Assembly (NCBI RefSeq): GCF_014207435.1
Contig: NZ_JACHGH010000002.1
Span: 1-64,000 of the forward strand
From: Salirhabdus euzebyi
Lineage (GTDB): Bacteria > Bacillota > Bacilli > Bacillales > Alkalibacillaceae
Reading direction: 5' to 3'
DNA: 64,000 nt
A model generated the notes under the pieces. That model did not search any database and was not told the DNA's origin. It saw only the letters and a program-made list of their open reading frames with translations. How positions within the stretch are numbered: position 1 is the stretch's first letter; the number at the start of each line of letters is the position of its first letter. Below, one piece after another: positions 9,450 through 18,292 of this stretch. The position numbers and the translations under genes are program-made.

Positions 9450-9504
9450 TAAGAAAATCTGAGCTTTTTAGTTAGTTTAGAAGTGCTTGAATAAGATTTT
9501 CTTA
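9450..9504. promoter_or_regulatory. 11-bp inverted repeat upstream of the gudB promoter
   Basis: Perfect arms TAAGAAAATCT (9450-9460) and AGATTTTCTTA (9494-9504) are separated by 33 nt, ending 18 bp before the putative gudB -35 box. It has no T-run of a clear terminator. It may be an operator or a weak ddl transcript end. Confidence 0.5.
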
Positions 9505-9522
9505 TAAACTTTAGGGTAATGG

Positions 9523-9550
9523 TTGCATATTCAGTATGAATGTGTATACT
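9523..9550 (+). promoter_or_regulatory. Putative SigA promoter of gudB
   Basis: TTGCAT (9523-9528) and TATACT (9545-9550) with a 16-bp spacer. A start site would lie about 45 nt before the gudB ATG, which has an AGGAGGTAA ribosome site. Confidence 0.65.
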
Positions 9551-9605
9551 AATTGCTGAAAGTAGGATTCATAATTTGTTATTGAACATTTTAGGAGGTA
9601 AGTAA

Positions 9606-10886
9606 ATGGTTGCCGACAAACCAGCAGATTCTTCAATGGAAAACATCGATAAAATGGATGTGTTAAAGTCAACCCAGACTGTTATCAAAAGTGCATTAGA
9701 AAAGTTAGGTTATCCGGAGGAAGCTTATGAATTATTAAGAGAGCCTATTCGGTTAATGACAGTTCGTATCCCAGTAAGAATGGATGACGGAATAGTAAAG
9801 GTTTTTACAGGATATAGAGCACAACACAATGATGCTGTTGGCCCAACGAAAGGTGGAGTCAGATTCCATCCTGACGTTAATGAAAAAGAAGTAAAAGCAT
9901 TATCAATTTGGATGAGTTTAAAAGCTGGTATTGTAGATCTACCATACGGTGGCGGTAAAGGCGGAATCGTGTGCGATCCTCGCGAAATGTCTTTCCGTGA
10001 ATTGGAGAGATTAAGTAGAGGCTACGTTCGAGCAATAAGCCAAATTGTTGGTCCAACTAAAGATATCCCAGCACCAGATGTGTTTACAAACTCGCAAATT
10101 ATGGCATGGATGATGGATGAATATAGTAGAATTGATGAATTTAATAATCCAGGCTTTATTACAGGTAAACCATTAGTGCTTGGTGGTTCTCACGGACGAG
10201 AAACAGCAACTGCAAGAGGGGTTACAATTTGTATTGAAGAAGCTGCTAAAATTAAAGGCATTGACTTACAAGGAGCAAGAGTTATCGTTCAAGGGTTTGG
10301 TAATGCAGGTGGGTTTTTAGCAAAATTCATGCATGATGCAGGTGCAAAAGTAGTTGCTATATCTGACGCACAAGGTGCATTACATGATCCGGACGGTTTA
10401 GATATAGATTACTTGCTGGACCGTAGAGATAGCTTTGGGACAGTAACAAATCTTTTTGAAAATACGATTTCTAATCAGGATATGTTAAAGCTAGACTGTG
10501 ATATATTAGTCCCAGCTGCAATCGCAAACCAAATAACAGAAGAAAATGCACATGAAATTAAAGCCAATATTGTTGTTGAGGCAGCTAATGGTCCTACAAC
10601 TTTAGAAGCAACAAAAATTTTAGCAGAGCGTGGCGTCCTGCTTGTACCTGATGTCTTGGCTTCTTCTGGTGGTGTAACAGTTTCCTATTTTGAATGGGTT
10701 CAAAATAATCAAGGTTACTACTGGACAGAAGAAGAAGTTGAGGAAAAACTTCAAAAGGTAATCGTGAAATCTTTCCACAATGTATATGACACAGCTCAGA
10801 ACAGAAAAATTGATATGAGACTCGCTGCATATATGGTTGGGGTAAGAAAAATGGCAGAAGCAGCACGTTTCAGAGGCTGGATATAA
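9606..10886 (+). CDS. gudB: NAD-dependent glutamate dehydrogenase, GudB/RocG type
   Basis: A 426-aa catabolic enzyme interconverting glutamate and 2-oxoglutarate plus ammonium. The substrate region shows GPTKGGVRFHPDV (about 79-91) and the catalytic lysine motif PYGGGKGGIVCDPRE (about 117-131). A Rossmann motif follows, QGFGNAGGF. B. subtilis 168 GudB is inactive because of a three-residue VKA duplication here; this protein reads NEKEVKALSIWM with a single VKA, so it should be active. It has its own promoter and terminator and lies just before ypdA, as in B. subtilis. The ORF starts at ATG 9606 after AGGAGG. Confidence 0.95.
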   Translation: MVADKPADSSMENIDKMDVLKSTQTVIKSALEKLGYPEEAYELLREPIRLMTVRIPVRMDDGIVKVFTGYRAQHNDAVGPTKGGVRFHPDVNEKEVKALSIWMSLKAGIVDLPYGGGKGGIVCDPREMSFRELERLSRGYVRAISQIVGPTKDIPAPDVFTNSQIMAWMMDEYSRIDEFNNPGFITGKPLVLGGSHGRETATARGVTICIEEAAKIKGIDLQGARVIVQGFGNAGGFLAKFMHDAGAKVVAISDAQGALHDPDGLDIDYLLDRRDSFGTVTNLFENTISNQDMLKLDCDILVPAAIANQITEENAHEIKANIVVEAANGPTTLEATKILAERGVLLVPDVLASSGGVTVSYFEWVQNNQGYYWTEEEVEEKLQKVIVKSFHNVYDTAQNRKIDMRLAAYMVGVRKMAEAARFRGWI

Positions 10887-10910
10887 TAGTTATATGTTGA
10901 TTCTTTAAAA

Positions 10911-10957
10911 AGCATCTCCTATTATGATGAATGTAGGAGATGTTTTTTCTTTTTTTC
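10911..10957 (+). terminator. gudB terminator
   Basis: A 9-bp perfect stem CATCTCCTA/TAGGAGATG with a 12-nt loop followed by a long T-rich tract. Confidence 0.92.
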
Positions 10958-11108
10958 CATATCATAAAGTATATCAACGTATTCAATATGTTTCTAAAAA
11001 TGAGAAGGATGACTAGACTTTTGCAAACACTCCAAGTTAGCAAAAACTAAGTTTTCTATACCTTATGATATGGTAGTTGATGAAGAATAAAAGAGGTGAC
11101 ATATAACA

Positions 11109-12101
11109 ATGAACAAGGAAGAGGTTATTATAGTAGGAGCTGGCCCTTGTGGGATGTCTGTTGCTCTAGAGTTACAAGCAAGAGGAATAGACCCGCTTCT
11201 TATTGAAAAGGGAAACGTAGTAAATTCCATTTATCATTATCCGACACATCAAACGTTTTTTAGTTCGAGTGATAAATTAGAAATCGGTAATTTTCCTTTT
11301 ATAACAGAAAAACAAAAGCCTGTCAGAAATGAAGCATTAACGTATTATCGTACAGTAGCAGAAAGAAAAAGCCTTCGCATACATTCTTTTGAAAAAGTAA
11401 ATCACGTAAGGAAATCAGGAGACTCGTTTCAAGTATTTACGCAAGAACGCAATGGATTAGATAAAGAATATGTAGCGAGCTTTGTTGTTATAGCTACAGG
11501 TTATTATGATCAGCCTAACATGTTAAATGTACCAGGTGAACATTTAAATAAAGTTCAGCATTATTTTAAGGAGGCACACCCTTTCTATAATCAAGATGTT
11601 GTGGTCATTGGCGGAAAAAACTCAGCTGTAGACGCAACCATAGAACTAGAAAAAGCCGGAGCGAAAGTAACAGTACTTTATCGAGGCGATGATTATTCCA
11701 GCAGTATTAAGCCATGGATATTGCCCCTTTTTGAATCTTTAGTCAGAAAAGGCAAGGTAAATATTGTTTTTAATGCACAAGTAACCAAAATTACTGATGA
11801 AAATGTTTTCTATTCAGTACACGGTGAACAACATGTAATTGAAAATGATTACGTGTTTGCTATGACGGGATATCATCCAGATCATTCTTTCTTAAAAGAT
11901 ATGGATATTGAAATTGAAGACGAAACAGGTCGGCCAACATTTGATGAAAATACGATGGAAACGAATATTCCAAACATTTATGTAGCTGGTGTTATAGCTG
12001 CAGGTTTCAATAATAATGAAATTTTCATTGAAAATGGCAGATTTCATGGAGAATTAATCGCAAAATCGATTATGGAGAAGAATACGATAAATAGGAGTTA
12101 A
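11109..12101 (+). CDS. ypdA: YpdA, NADPH-dependent bacilliredoxin reductase (Bdr)
   Basis: A 330-aa flavoprotein of the thioredoxin-reductase-like family. The FAD dinucleotide motif GAGPCGMSVALELQ lies at 10-23 and the NADPH motif VIGGKNSAVDATIEL at about 168-182. The C-terminal FAD-binding GxxxAGxx equivalent is NIYVAGVIAAGF. The CxxC redox pair of thioredoxin reductase is absent, as is typical of YpdA. Known role: recycling of the bacillithiol/bacilliredoxin system. Consistent with this, bshA for bacillithiol synthesis is in the window. It is followed 4 nt later by ansA, probably co-transcribed. Confidence 0.92.
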   Translation: MNKEEVIIVGAGPCGMSVALELQARGIDPLLIEKGNVVNSIYHYPTHQTFFSSSDKLEIGNFPFITEKQKPVRNEALTYYRTVAERKSLRIHSFEKVNHVRKSGDSFQVFTQERNGLDKEYVASFVVIATGYYDQPNMLNVPGEHLNKVQHYFKEAHPFYNQDVVVIGGKNSAVDATIELEKAGAKVTVLYRGDDYSSSIKPWILPLFESLVRKGKVNIVFNAQVTKITDENVFYSVHGEQHVIENDYVFAMTGYHPDHSFLKDMDIEIEDETGRPTFDENTMETNIPNIYVAGVIAAGFNNNEIFIENGRFHGELIAKSIMEKNTINRS

Positions 12102-12105
12102 GCTA

Positions 12106-13062
12106 ATGAATAAAGTAATTTTGTTAACTACTGGGGGTACCATCGCAAGTGCTCCAAATAAGGATTCAGGAAAATTGTCCTCAGGTGCTTTATCTGGTGA
12201 AGAATTAGCTTCTTTATGTGAACTTCCCAGTGGCATACACATACAAATCGAATCAGTACTGCAAAAGCCAAGTATGCACATTGATTTTAACGATTATGTA
12301 AAGTTAAAAGAAAGAATTGACTACTATTTTCAGGATGAAGAAGTTGATGGGATTGTTGTTACGCATGGAACGGATACCCTAGAAGAGACTGCCTATTTTT
12401 TAGATTTAACGATACAGGATGAACGTCCCGTGGTTGTTACGGGTTCTCAACGTGCTCCTAGTGATTTAGGTAGTGATGTTTTTATAAATCTTCGTCATGC
12501 GATCTATTCCGCTTGTAGTAAAGATTTACGTAATGTTGGTACAGTTGTGGTTTTTAATGAACGAATATTTGCTGCCAAATATGTTAAAAAAGAACATGCA
12601 TCTAATATTCAAGGCTTTAATGCTTTTGGGTTTGGATATTTAGGAATTATTGATAATGATACAGTCCACGTTTATCAAAAGCCTATAAGGAGAGAGACCT
12701 ACTCCTTAAAAGGCCCTTTGCCTCGGGTGGATATAATAAAATGTTATATTAATGCTGATGGTTTATTTATCAAAGCAGCTTATGAAGCAGGAGCTAAAGG
12801 CATCATATTAGAAGGTGTAGGAAGAGGACAGGTAGCTCCTAACATGATTCCTGAAATCGTAAATGCCATTCAAAAACAAATTACTGTTATCATTACAACA
12901 AGCTCTGAGGAGGGAGCTGTTTATCCAACTTACGACTATCTAGGAAGTGCACATGATTTGGTGAACAAAGGGGCTATTTTAGGTACAGATCATGATAGTA
13001 AAAAAGCGAGAATTAAGTTAGCTGTTATGATGGGAGCAAAACAAGAAATTATTTCATTTTAG
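12106..13062 (+). CDS. ansA: L-asparaginase, type I
   Basis: A 318-aa asparaginase hydrolysing L-asparagine to aspartate and ammonium. Both active-site threonine motifs are seen: TTGGTIAS (8-15) and VVTHGTDTLEETAYF (about 84-98). There is no signal peptide, so it is cytosolic. It lies 4 nt after ypdA with AGGAG in the end of that gene, indicating an operon. Its neighbour gudB also handles the glutamate/ammonium branch, though from a separate promoter. Confidence 0.94.
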   Translation: MNKVILLTTGGTIASAPNKDSGKLSSGALSGEELASLCELPSGIHIQIESVLQKPSMHIDFNDYVKLKERIDYYFQDEEVDGIVVTHGTDTLEETAYFLDLTIQDERPVVVTGSQRAPSDLGSDVFINLRHAIYSACSKDLRNVGTVVVFNERIFAAKYVKKEHASNIQGFNAFGFGYLGIIDNDTVHVYQKPIRRETYSLKGPLPRVDIIKCYINADGLFIKAAYEAGAKGIILEGVGRGQVAPNMIPEIVNAIQKQITVIITTSSEEGAVYPTYDYLGSAHDLVNKGAILGTDHDSKKARIKLAVMMGAKQEIISF

Positions 13063-13076
13063 ATAATTGATATTAG

Positions 13077-13102
13077 CGGATTTCTTACGAAGTAGAAATC
13101 CG
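13077..13102. terminator. Hairpin after ansA (weak terminator)
   Basis: A 9-bp perfect stem CGGATTTCT/AGAAATCCG with 8-nt loop, 15 nt past the stop, but without a proper T-run. May act only as a 3'-end stabilising structure. Confidence 0.5.
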
Positions 13103-13164
13103 TTAAATGGCTATCAGGCATTATTGCCAAGAAGGTATCAGTTAAAAACTTTATAGTACAAGTG

Positions 13165-13197
13165 ATAGCTCGGTTCATGTGAACGGAGCTATTTTTG
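13165..13197 (+). terminator. Terminator of the ypdA-ansA unit
   Basis: A long stem ATAGCTCGGTTCA/TGAACGGAGCTAT with a single mismatch, a 2-nt loop and TTTTTG after it. Confidence 0.88.
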
Positions 13198-13311
13198 TTC
13201 TTAAATAACCATATATATGGTTGACTATTATCTGCAAATAATATTGCTTTCATAGTATTTTCATAATCAATAGTTCATGGTAGGATAAAGTTATGAATGG
13301 AGGGGAGTCAA

Positions 13312-13998
13312 TTGGTTGGTATTATTTCGGCTAGTATTGCACCAGGTCTTGCTTTATTAGTCTTTTTTTATTTAAAAGACCGATTTGACTCAGAACCTTT
13401 TTCTTTGGTGTTTAAATCGTTTGCTCTTGGAGCATTACTTGTATTTCCAATCATGTTTATTCAATATGCATTTATGGTCGAGGGGATAGGTCAAAACCCC
13501 ATTGTTAGTTCTTTTTTGCTGTCTGGTTTGTTAGAAGAGTTTTTTAAATGGTTTATTTTTTTATATGCAGTATATAAACACGTTTCATTTAATTATCATT
13601 ATGATGGAATTGTATATGGTGTAGCGATAAGTTTAGGCTTTGCGAGCTTGGAAAATTTATTATACTTATTGGCAAATGGAATAGAGTATGCCATTGCTAG
13701 AGCTATATTTCCCGTCTCATCTCATGCTCTATTTGGTGTAATTATGGGGTATTATATCGGAAAAACAAAATTTAAAGATAAAAATAGTAAAACAATGCTA
13801 TTATTAGCGTTTTTAATTCCAACACTGTTGCATGGATTTTATGATTTTGTTTTGGAAACCATTCAAAGTAACTGGATATATGTAATGATTCCATTTATGA
13901 TTTTTCTTTGGTCGTATTCATTAAGAAAAGTAAAATTAGCGAATTATAATCAGCCTATAGAAGGCCCAGTTCTTATTGAAAGACAAAAAAATATATAG
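13312..13998 (+). CDS. prsW: PrsW, intramembrane site-1 protease
   Basis: A 228-aa multi-pass membrane protease. In B. subtilis it makes the first cut in anti-sigma factor RsiW and so activates SigW. The family glutamates are visible in GLLEEFFKWF (about 73-82), and a conserved HALFGVIMG motif lies near 139-147. The start is TTG 13312 with GGAGGGGAG 4 nt before it; the upstream ATG at 13297 would include that site in the protein and makes the N-terminus longer than the family's (MxxIISAxIAPG). A single gene upstream of sleB, the order also found in B. subtilis. Confidence 0.92.
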   Translation: MVGIISASIAPGLALLVFFYLKDRFDSEPFSLVFKSFALGALLVFPIMFIQYAFMVEGIGQNPIVSSFLLSGLLEEFFKWFIFLYAVYKHVSFNYHYDGIVYGVAISLGFASLENLLYLLANGIEYAIARAIFPVSSHALFGVIMGYYIGKTKFKDKNSKTMLLLAFLIPTLLHGFYDFVLETIQSNWIYVMIPFMIFLWSYSLRKVKLANYNQPIEGPVLIERQKNI

Positions 13999-14112
13999 CT
14001 AAGGAATTAATTATAGTAAACGCTAGTTTACAAAACTCAATCCTAAATAGTTCATGTTAAGAAAATGCAACGAACGTTTGATCAAATGTAACTATATATA
14101 ATTGTACAATTA

Positions 14113-14156
14113 GAGGCTGTTTCCAAAAGTTCTTTCTTTTGGGACTGCCTTTTCTT
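14113..14156 (+). terminator. prsW terminator
   Basis: A hairpin with a perfect CCAAAAG/CTTTTGG core and outer GGC/GCC pairing across mismatches, followed by TTTTC. It lies 115 nt past the prsW stop. Confidence 0.75.
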
Positions 14157-14229
14157 TATGCATAAAATTGTTCTTCCTACAAAACATATAGAGGACATAG
14201 AAATGTTTACAAAATCAGGAGGAATTTAA

Positions 14230-15135
14230 ATGAATGCAAAAAAGTTTCTTTGTTGCTTTACCGTATTTTTATTAATGATGATCATTCCTCTTTCTACTTT
14301 TGATAACGTAGACAAATCGGAAGCCTTTAGTGGGCGTACGTTACAACAAGGGTCTACTGGTGATGATGTTATTGAGTTACAGTCTAGACTTCAATACTTA
14401 GGTTTCTATAATGGAAAAATAGACGGAGTTTTTGGATGGGGAACCTATTGGGCAACGCGAAATTTCCAATATGAATTTGGGATGAAAATTGATGGATTAG
14501 TAGGAAAAGAGACACAAGAAAGGCTTAAAAGGGCAAGTAAATTTGATAAACAATTTGTCCATCAGCAAATAAGAAGTGGGAAAGATTTTACGTATTATGG
14601 TGGAGTCCCAAAAGAACAACAGGTTAAGCAAAATAAGCAGCAAGGTGGAGGTGGGGGAGGTACCGCAGCGCCCCAGCAACAAGGTACTAACGCTAACCAA
14701 AACCAAGAAAACACTCAGGCTAACCAAGGGGGTAATCAAGCTCCTCCACAACCTACATCTGTAAATGTGCCATCTGGATACTCACAAAACGACATTCAAT
14801 TGATGGCAAACGCTGTTTATGGGGAAGCGAGAGGCGAACCATATGTGGGACAAGTGGCAGTTGCTGCTGTTATTTTAAATCGTGTAGAAAGTCCAACGTT
14901 TCCGAACACGGTATCAGGTGTTATTTTTGAACCAAGAGCTTTTACAGCAGTAGCGGATGGTCAAATTTGGTTGACACCAAATGAACAGGCAAAGAAAGCT
15001 GTATTAGATGCGATTAATGGTTGGGATCCTTCCGGTAATGCTATTTACTATTTCAACCCTGATACAGCAACTTCAGGCTGGATTTGGTCTAGACCGCAAA
15101 TCAAAAAGATTGGCCAACATATTTTCTGTAAATAA
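14230..15135 (+). CDS. sleB: Spore cortex-lytic enzyme SleB
   Basis: A 301-aa exported lytic transglycosylase that breaks down spore cortex at germination. Signal peptide about 1-33 (hydrophobic FLCCFTVFLLMMIIPL). A peptidoglycan-binding domain is at about 37-98 (QQGSTGDDVIELQSRL through GLVGKETQERL). A low-complexity Gly/Gln/Asn linker spans about 135-178. The SleB hydrolase domain fills 184-301, with the catalytic glutamate in AVYGEARGEPYVGQVAVAAV. ATG with AGGAGG. ypeB follows 15 nt later, the conserved partner needed for stability. Expression in the forespore under SigG is expected; I could not fit a good SigG promoter. Confidence 0.96.
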   Translation: MNAKKFLCCFTVFLLMMIIPLSTFDNVDKSEAFSGRTLQQGSTGDDVIELQSRLQYLGFYNGKIDGVFGWGTYWATRNFQYEFGMKIDGLVGKETQERLKRASKFDKQFVHQQIRSGKDFTYYGGVPKEQQVKQNKQQGGGGGGTAAPQQQGTNANQNQENTQANQGGNQAPPQPTSVNVPSGYSQNDIQLMANAVYGEARGEPYVGQVAVAAVILNRVESPTFPNTVSGVIFEPRAFTAVADGQIWLTPNEQAKKAVLDAINGWDPSGNAIYYFNPDTATSGWIWSRPQIKKIGQHIFCK

Positions 15136-15150
15136 GGAAGGAGTGAGAAA

Positions 15151-16491
15151 ATGCTTCGTTGGATAGCTATCGTCGTATTAACCATTTCCGTAATCGGTGT
15201 TGCTTTTTGGGGATACCAAGAGCATCAAGAAAAAAATGCTGTTTTACTTCAAGCGGAGAATACGTATCAGAGATCCTTTCATAATTTAACTTACTATGTA
15301 GATTTATTGAACGATAAAATTGGTACTGTTTTAGCGATGAATTCACCTAGAAGCTTATCTCCTCAATTAGCTGAAATCTGGAGAATTACTTCCGATGCTC
15401 ATTCGGAAGTTGGGCAGTTACCATTAACTTTAATCCCCTTTAATAAAACGGAAGAGTTTCTATCTAATATAGGGGATTTTTCATACAGAACAGCAGTTAG
15501 AGAACTGGATGATGACCCGTTAACTGGAGAAGAAACAGAATTACTACAAAACCTATATCAGCAATCTGGTGATATTAAGAGAGAATTGCGTAAAGTGCAG
15601 CACATGGTATTAGAGAATAATTTACGTTGGATGGATGTGCAACTAGCACTAGTAAACAACGATACAAAAGCAGATAATACAATTATCGATGGATTTAAAA
15701 CAGTAGAGAAAAGTGTAGAATCATTTTCTGAAGGAAACTTCATGAATCAAATAAATGGCGTTTCAAAAAAATCAGAAGGTGAAATACAATTAGAAGGTGA
15801 AAAGGTTACGGAAAATGATGTGAAACAAAAAGCAAATGACCTTTTTAATTTAAACGGTACGGATTTAAAAATTACCGCTTCTGGAGAAGGTTCTGATATC
15901 AAAGTGTATAGTGCTTCTTATGATAAAGATGGAACACACGGATATATGGACATTACAGAAAAAGGCGGATATTTGATATCAATGATTCAAAATCGTGAAG
16001 TACAAGACGCTTCTATTGGTCTCTATGATGGCATGAATGAAGCTACCAATTTTTTGCAAGACTTAGGATATGAAAACATGGCCGCTTATAATAGTGCACA
16101 ATATGGAAATGTAGGAGTATACTCGTTCCTATATACAGAGGATGATATTCGAATTTATCCAGACTCGATTCAAGTGAAAGTAGCTTTAGATAATGGAGAC
16201 GTAATTGGGCTATCAGCGAGAGAATACCTTGTGAATCACCAAGAAAGGGACATTGAAGAACCGGCAATTACGATGGATGAAGCTAAAGCTGAAGTAAATC
16301 CAAAAGTGAAAATTCAAGAAGAGTATCTTGCTGTGATAGACAATGATTTAGGTGAGGAAGTACTTTGTTATGAATTTTTAGGAACACTTGGCGATGATAC
16401 GTACCGTATTTATATTAATGCCCAGGATGGATTTGAAGAGCGTGTTGAGAAATTGGAACAAACAGAAGTGAATTTTGAAACTTCTGCTTAA
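15151..16491 (+). CDS. ypeB: Germination protein YpeB
   Basis: A 446-aa inner-spore-membrane protein required with SleB for cortex hydrolysis; the two stabilise each other. An N-terminal membrane anchor occupies about 3-20 (WIAIVVLTISVIGVAFW). A helical region to about 200 is followed by three PepSY-like/YpeB repeats in the C-terminal half (for example DAKGKA-like block at 222-285, YENMAAYNSAQY at about 308-320 and the final MDEAKAEVNPKVK region). Start ATG with AAGGAAGGAG. It shares the sleB transcript and ends at a strong terminator. Confidence 0.95.
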   Translation: MLRWIAIVVLTISVIGVAFWGYQEHQEKNAVLLQAENTYQRSFHNLTYYVDLLNDKIGTVLAMNSPRSLSPQLAEIWRITSDAHSEVGQLPLTLIPFNKTEEFLSNIGDFSYRTAVRELDDDPLTGEETELLQNLYQQSGDIKRELRKVQHMVLENNLRWMDVQLALVNNDTKADNTIIDGFKTVEKSVESFSEGNFMNQINGVSKKSEGEIQLEGEKVTENDVKQKANDLFNLNGTDLKITASGEGSDIKVYSASYDKDGTHGYMDITEKGGYLISMIQNREVQDASIGLYDGMNEATNFLQDLGYENMAAYNSAQYGNVGVYSFLYTEDDIRIYPDSIQVKVALDNGDVIGLSAREYLVNHQERDIEEPAITMDEAKAEVNPKVKIQEEYLAVIDNDLGEEVLCYEFLGTLGDDTYRIYINAQDGFEERVEKLEQTEVNFETSA

Positions 16492-16519
16492 GGAAAGGCA
16501 TAGGGCCTTTCCTTTTTTT
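16490..16519 (+). terminator. sleB-ypeB terminator
   Basis: A 10-bp perfect stem AAGGAAAGGC/GCCTTTCCTT overlapping the ypeB stop codon, followed by seven T residues. Confidence 0.93.
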
Positions 16520-16617
16520 ATGTTCAGTCCAGTCCATACGTCGTTAAAGGTCGCTTGCGCTTTTCTGAATTTTTGTCATAATAGATATAACAATAGGGGG
16601 AAGTGGGGGGGAGACAA

Positions 16618-17292
16618 TTGGATATTGGAACAATGATTACTTTGGAGACAGTACAGGACAACGATGAGGATGTTCAGGTGTTTTCCAGTAAAGTAGTTGA
16701 TTTTAAAGGAACTAACATTTATATACATTATCCGATTTCAAACAAAACAGGTAGAACATCTATTGTGTTTGAAGGAACATCCTTTTCTTTCAAATATGTA
16801 GGAAAGGATGACATTATTTACTCCTTTCAAACGGAAGTAATAGCGCGGAAAAAACTAAATAACATTCCAGTTTTAGTTCTCCATTTCCCCGGTGATGATC
16901 AAGTAATGAAAATTCAGCGTAGAAGGTTTCTTCGTATAAAAACACCGTTGGACATATCGGTACGTAATGAAGGAATAGAAATATTCCCTCCGTTTACTAC
17001 AAGCTCTGTAGATATTAGCGGGGGTGGGCTGGCTATATTTGTTCCAAAGAACATCCGATTTCCAGATAATTCGATGTTAAGTGTATGGATTGTTTTACCA
17101 TTTAAATCGACTGAATATCAATATGTACATGTAACTGCTAGAGTGATTAGACGTATAAAAAAACAGGATACACCAGATATTGTTTCTTTAGAGTTTGAAA
17201 AGATTAGTAACAAAGATAGAGATAAAATTATTCGTTTCTGTTTTCAAAAGCAATTAGAGCAAAAAAAAGTAACCAATCAAGGCTTAGAATAA
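16618..17292 (+). CDS. ypfA: YpfA (MotI/DgrA), c-di-GMP-binding PilZ flagellar brake
   Basis: A 224-aa cytosolic PilZ protein. The N-terminal YcgR-type domain (about 1-95) precedes the PilZ domain, where the c-di-GMP motifs RRRFLR (101-106, RxxxR) and DISGGG (132-137, DxSxxG) are both intact. In B. subtilis the orthologue binds c-di-GMP and inhibits swimming by acting on the motor. Start TTG 16618 with GGGGGGAG 4-5 nt before it; the GTG at 16603 would place the ribosome site inside the protein. It is followed by the tiny ypfB, then cmk. Confidence 0.92.
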   Translation: MDIGTMITLETVQDNDEDVQVFSSKVVDFKGTNIYIHYPISNKTGRTSIVFEGTSFSFKYVGKDDIIYSFQTEVIARKKLNNIPVLVLHFPGDDQVMKIQRRRFLRIKTPLDISVRNEGIEIFPPFTTSSVDISGGGLAIFVPKNIRFPDNSMLSVWIVLPFKSTEYQYVHVTARVIRRIKKQDTPDIVSLEFEKISNKDRDKIIRFCFQKQLEQKKVTNQGLE

Positions 17293-17337
17293 AACGCAAA
17301 CGATTGGTTAACCTAACGAAAAAAAGGTCCGATGGCG

Positions 17338-17499
17338 ATGAAAAGAATAGAAAAAATAGTAAAGCTAATTACACTTTGTCTTTTCGTGTTACTCCTAACG
17401 TCACAATGGCTTCTATTAAACACAAATATTAATTCTTACATTAATCCCGTTTACGAATATATTGGGGTAAATAAACCTATTTCATTCATAGACCAGTAA
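17338..17499 (+). CDS. ypfB: YpfB-like small membrane protein (DUF5359)
   Basis: A 53-aa protein starting MKRIEKIVKL with one membrane helix (about 8-26, LITLCLFVLLLTSQWLLL), then a short extracytoplasmic tail with YINPVYEYIG. It fits B. subtilis YpfB in size, topology and place between ypfA and cmk. The start at 17338 is preferred over the ATG at 17332, since the AAAAAGG site is then about 10 nt away. A terminator follows. Function unknown. Confidence 0.8.
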   Translation: MKRIEKIVKLITLCLFVLLLTSQWLLLNTNINSYINPVYEYIGVNKPISFIDQ

Positions 17500-17527
17500 T
17501 GTTGGTTATGATATGATTTGAAAGAAA

Positions 17528-17552
17528 AAAGGCAGGTTCATCCTGCTTTTAT
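17528..17552 (+). terminator. ypfA-ypfB terminator
   Basis: Stem GCAGG/CCTGC with a 5-nt loop, extended by an A-run before and TTTT after (one-base bulge). Confidence 0.8.
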
Positions 17553-17599
17553 TCATGTAAATGAATGAACAACTTTGATGTAAGTCAGGGAGGACTTTA

Positions 17600-18271
17600 A
17601 TGATGAAAAAGGATATTGCAATTGCTATTGATGGACCCGCAGCAGCTGGAAAAAGTACAGTAGCAAAAATAGTAGCAAAAAAACTAGCCTACGTATATAT
17701 TGACACGGGTGCAATGTACCGTGCGTTAACTTATAAGGCATTACATAATGAGTTAGATTTAGAAGATGAAGAAAGTTTAGTACAGCTCTTATTGAAGACA
17801 GATATTTCATTTGATCATAGTGACGATAGTCAAATTGTGTTATTAGATGGTCAGGACGTTACAAGAGATATTCGTTCTCAAAATGTAACGAGCCAGGTAT
17901 CTATCGTTGCAAAACATAAAAAAGTTCGGGAAGAAATGGTTAACCGACAAAAAAAGTTAGCACAAAACCGAAGAGTTGTTATGGATGGTAGAGACATTGG
18001 TACACATGTGATACCTGATGCAGAAGTAAAAGTGTTCTTGATTGCTACAGTAGAAGAGAGAGCGATGAGAAGACATAAAGAAAACATCGACAAAGGATTC
18101 CCTTCAGACATTGAGCAACTAAAAAAAGAAATAGAAAAAAGGGATCAGTTAGATTCAGAAAGAGAAGCTTCACCGCTAGTCAAAGCATGGGATGCTATTG
18201 AAATAGACACGACTTCTTTGTCAATTGAACAGGTAGCAGAGAAAATATTTTTGTTAGCGTCTGAAATATAA
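17600..18271 (+). CDS. cmk: Cytidylate kinase
   Basis: A 223-aa nucleoside monophosphate kinase that phosphorylates CMP and dCMP using ATP. The P-loop GPAAAGKST lies at 13-21 and the nucleotide-fold motif [14 protein letters not shown] at about 36-49. The CMP-binding [14 protein letters not shown] motif is at about 130-143, and the lid arginines are in RAMRRHKEN. Length fits the long bacterial Cmk class. ATG with GGGAGG upstream; a second in-frame ATG follows directly. It forms a unit with plsC 21 nt downstream. Confidence 0.95.
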   Translation: MMKKDIAIAIDGPAAAGKSTVAKIVAKKLAYVYIDTGAMYRALTYKALHNELDLEDEESLVQLLLKTDISFDHSDDSQIVLLDGQDVTRDIRSQNVTSQVSIVAKHKKVREEMVNRQKKLAQNRRVVMDGRDIGTHVIPDAEVKVFLIATVEERAMRRHKENIDKGFPSDIEQLKKEIEKRDQLDSEREASPLVKAWDAIEIDTTSLSIEQVAEKIFLLASEI

Positions 18272-18292
18272 GATGAATAGAGGGAGAAGAGA

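Noticed and set aside
14157-14229. SigG-like boxes before sleB (TGCATA and CATATAG)
   Set aside because: The spacing is about 20 bp, too long for a SigG promoter (17-18), so it was not listed.
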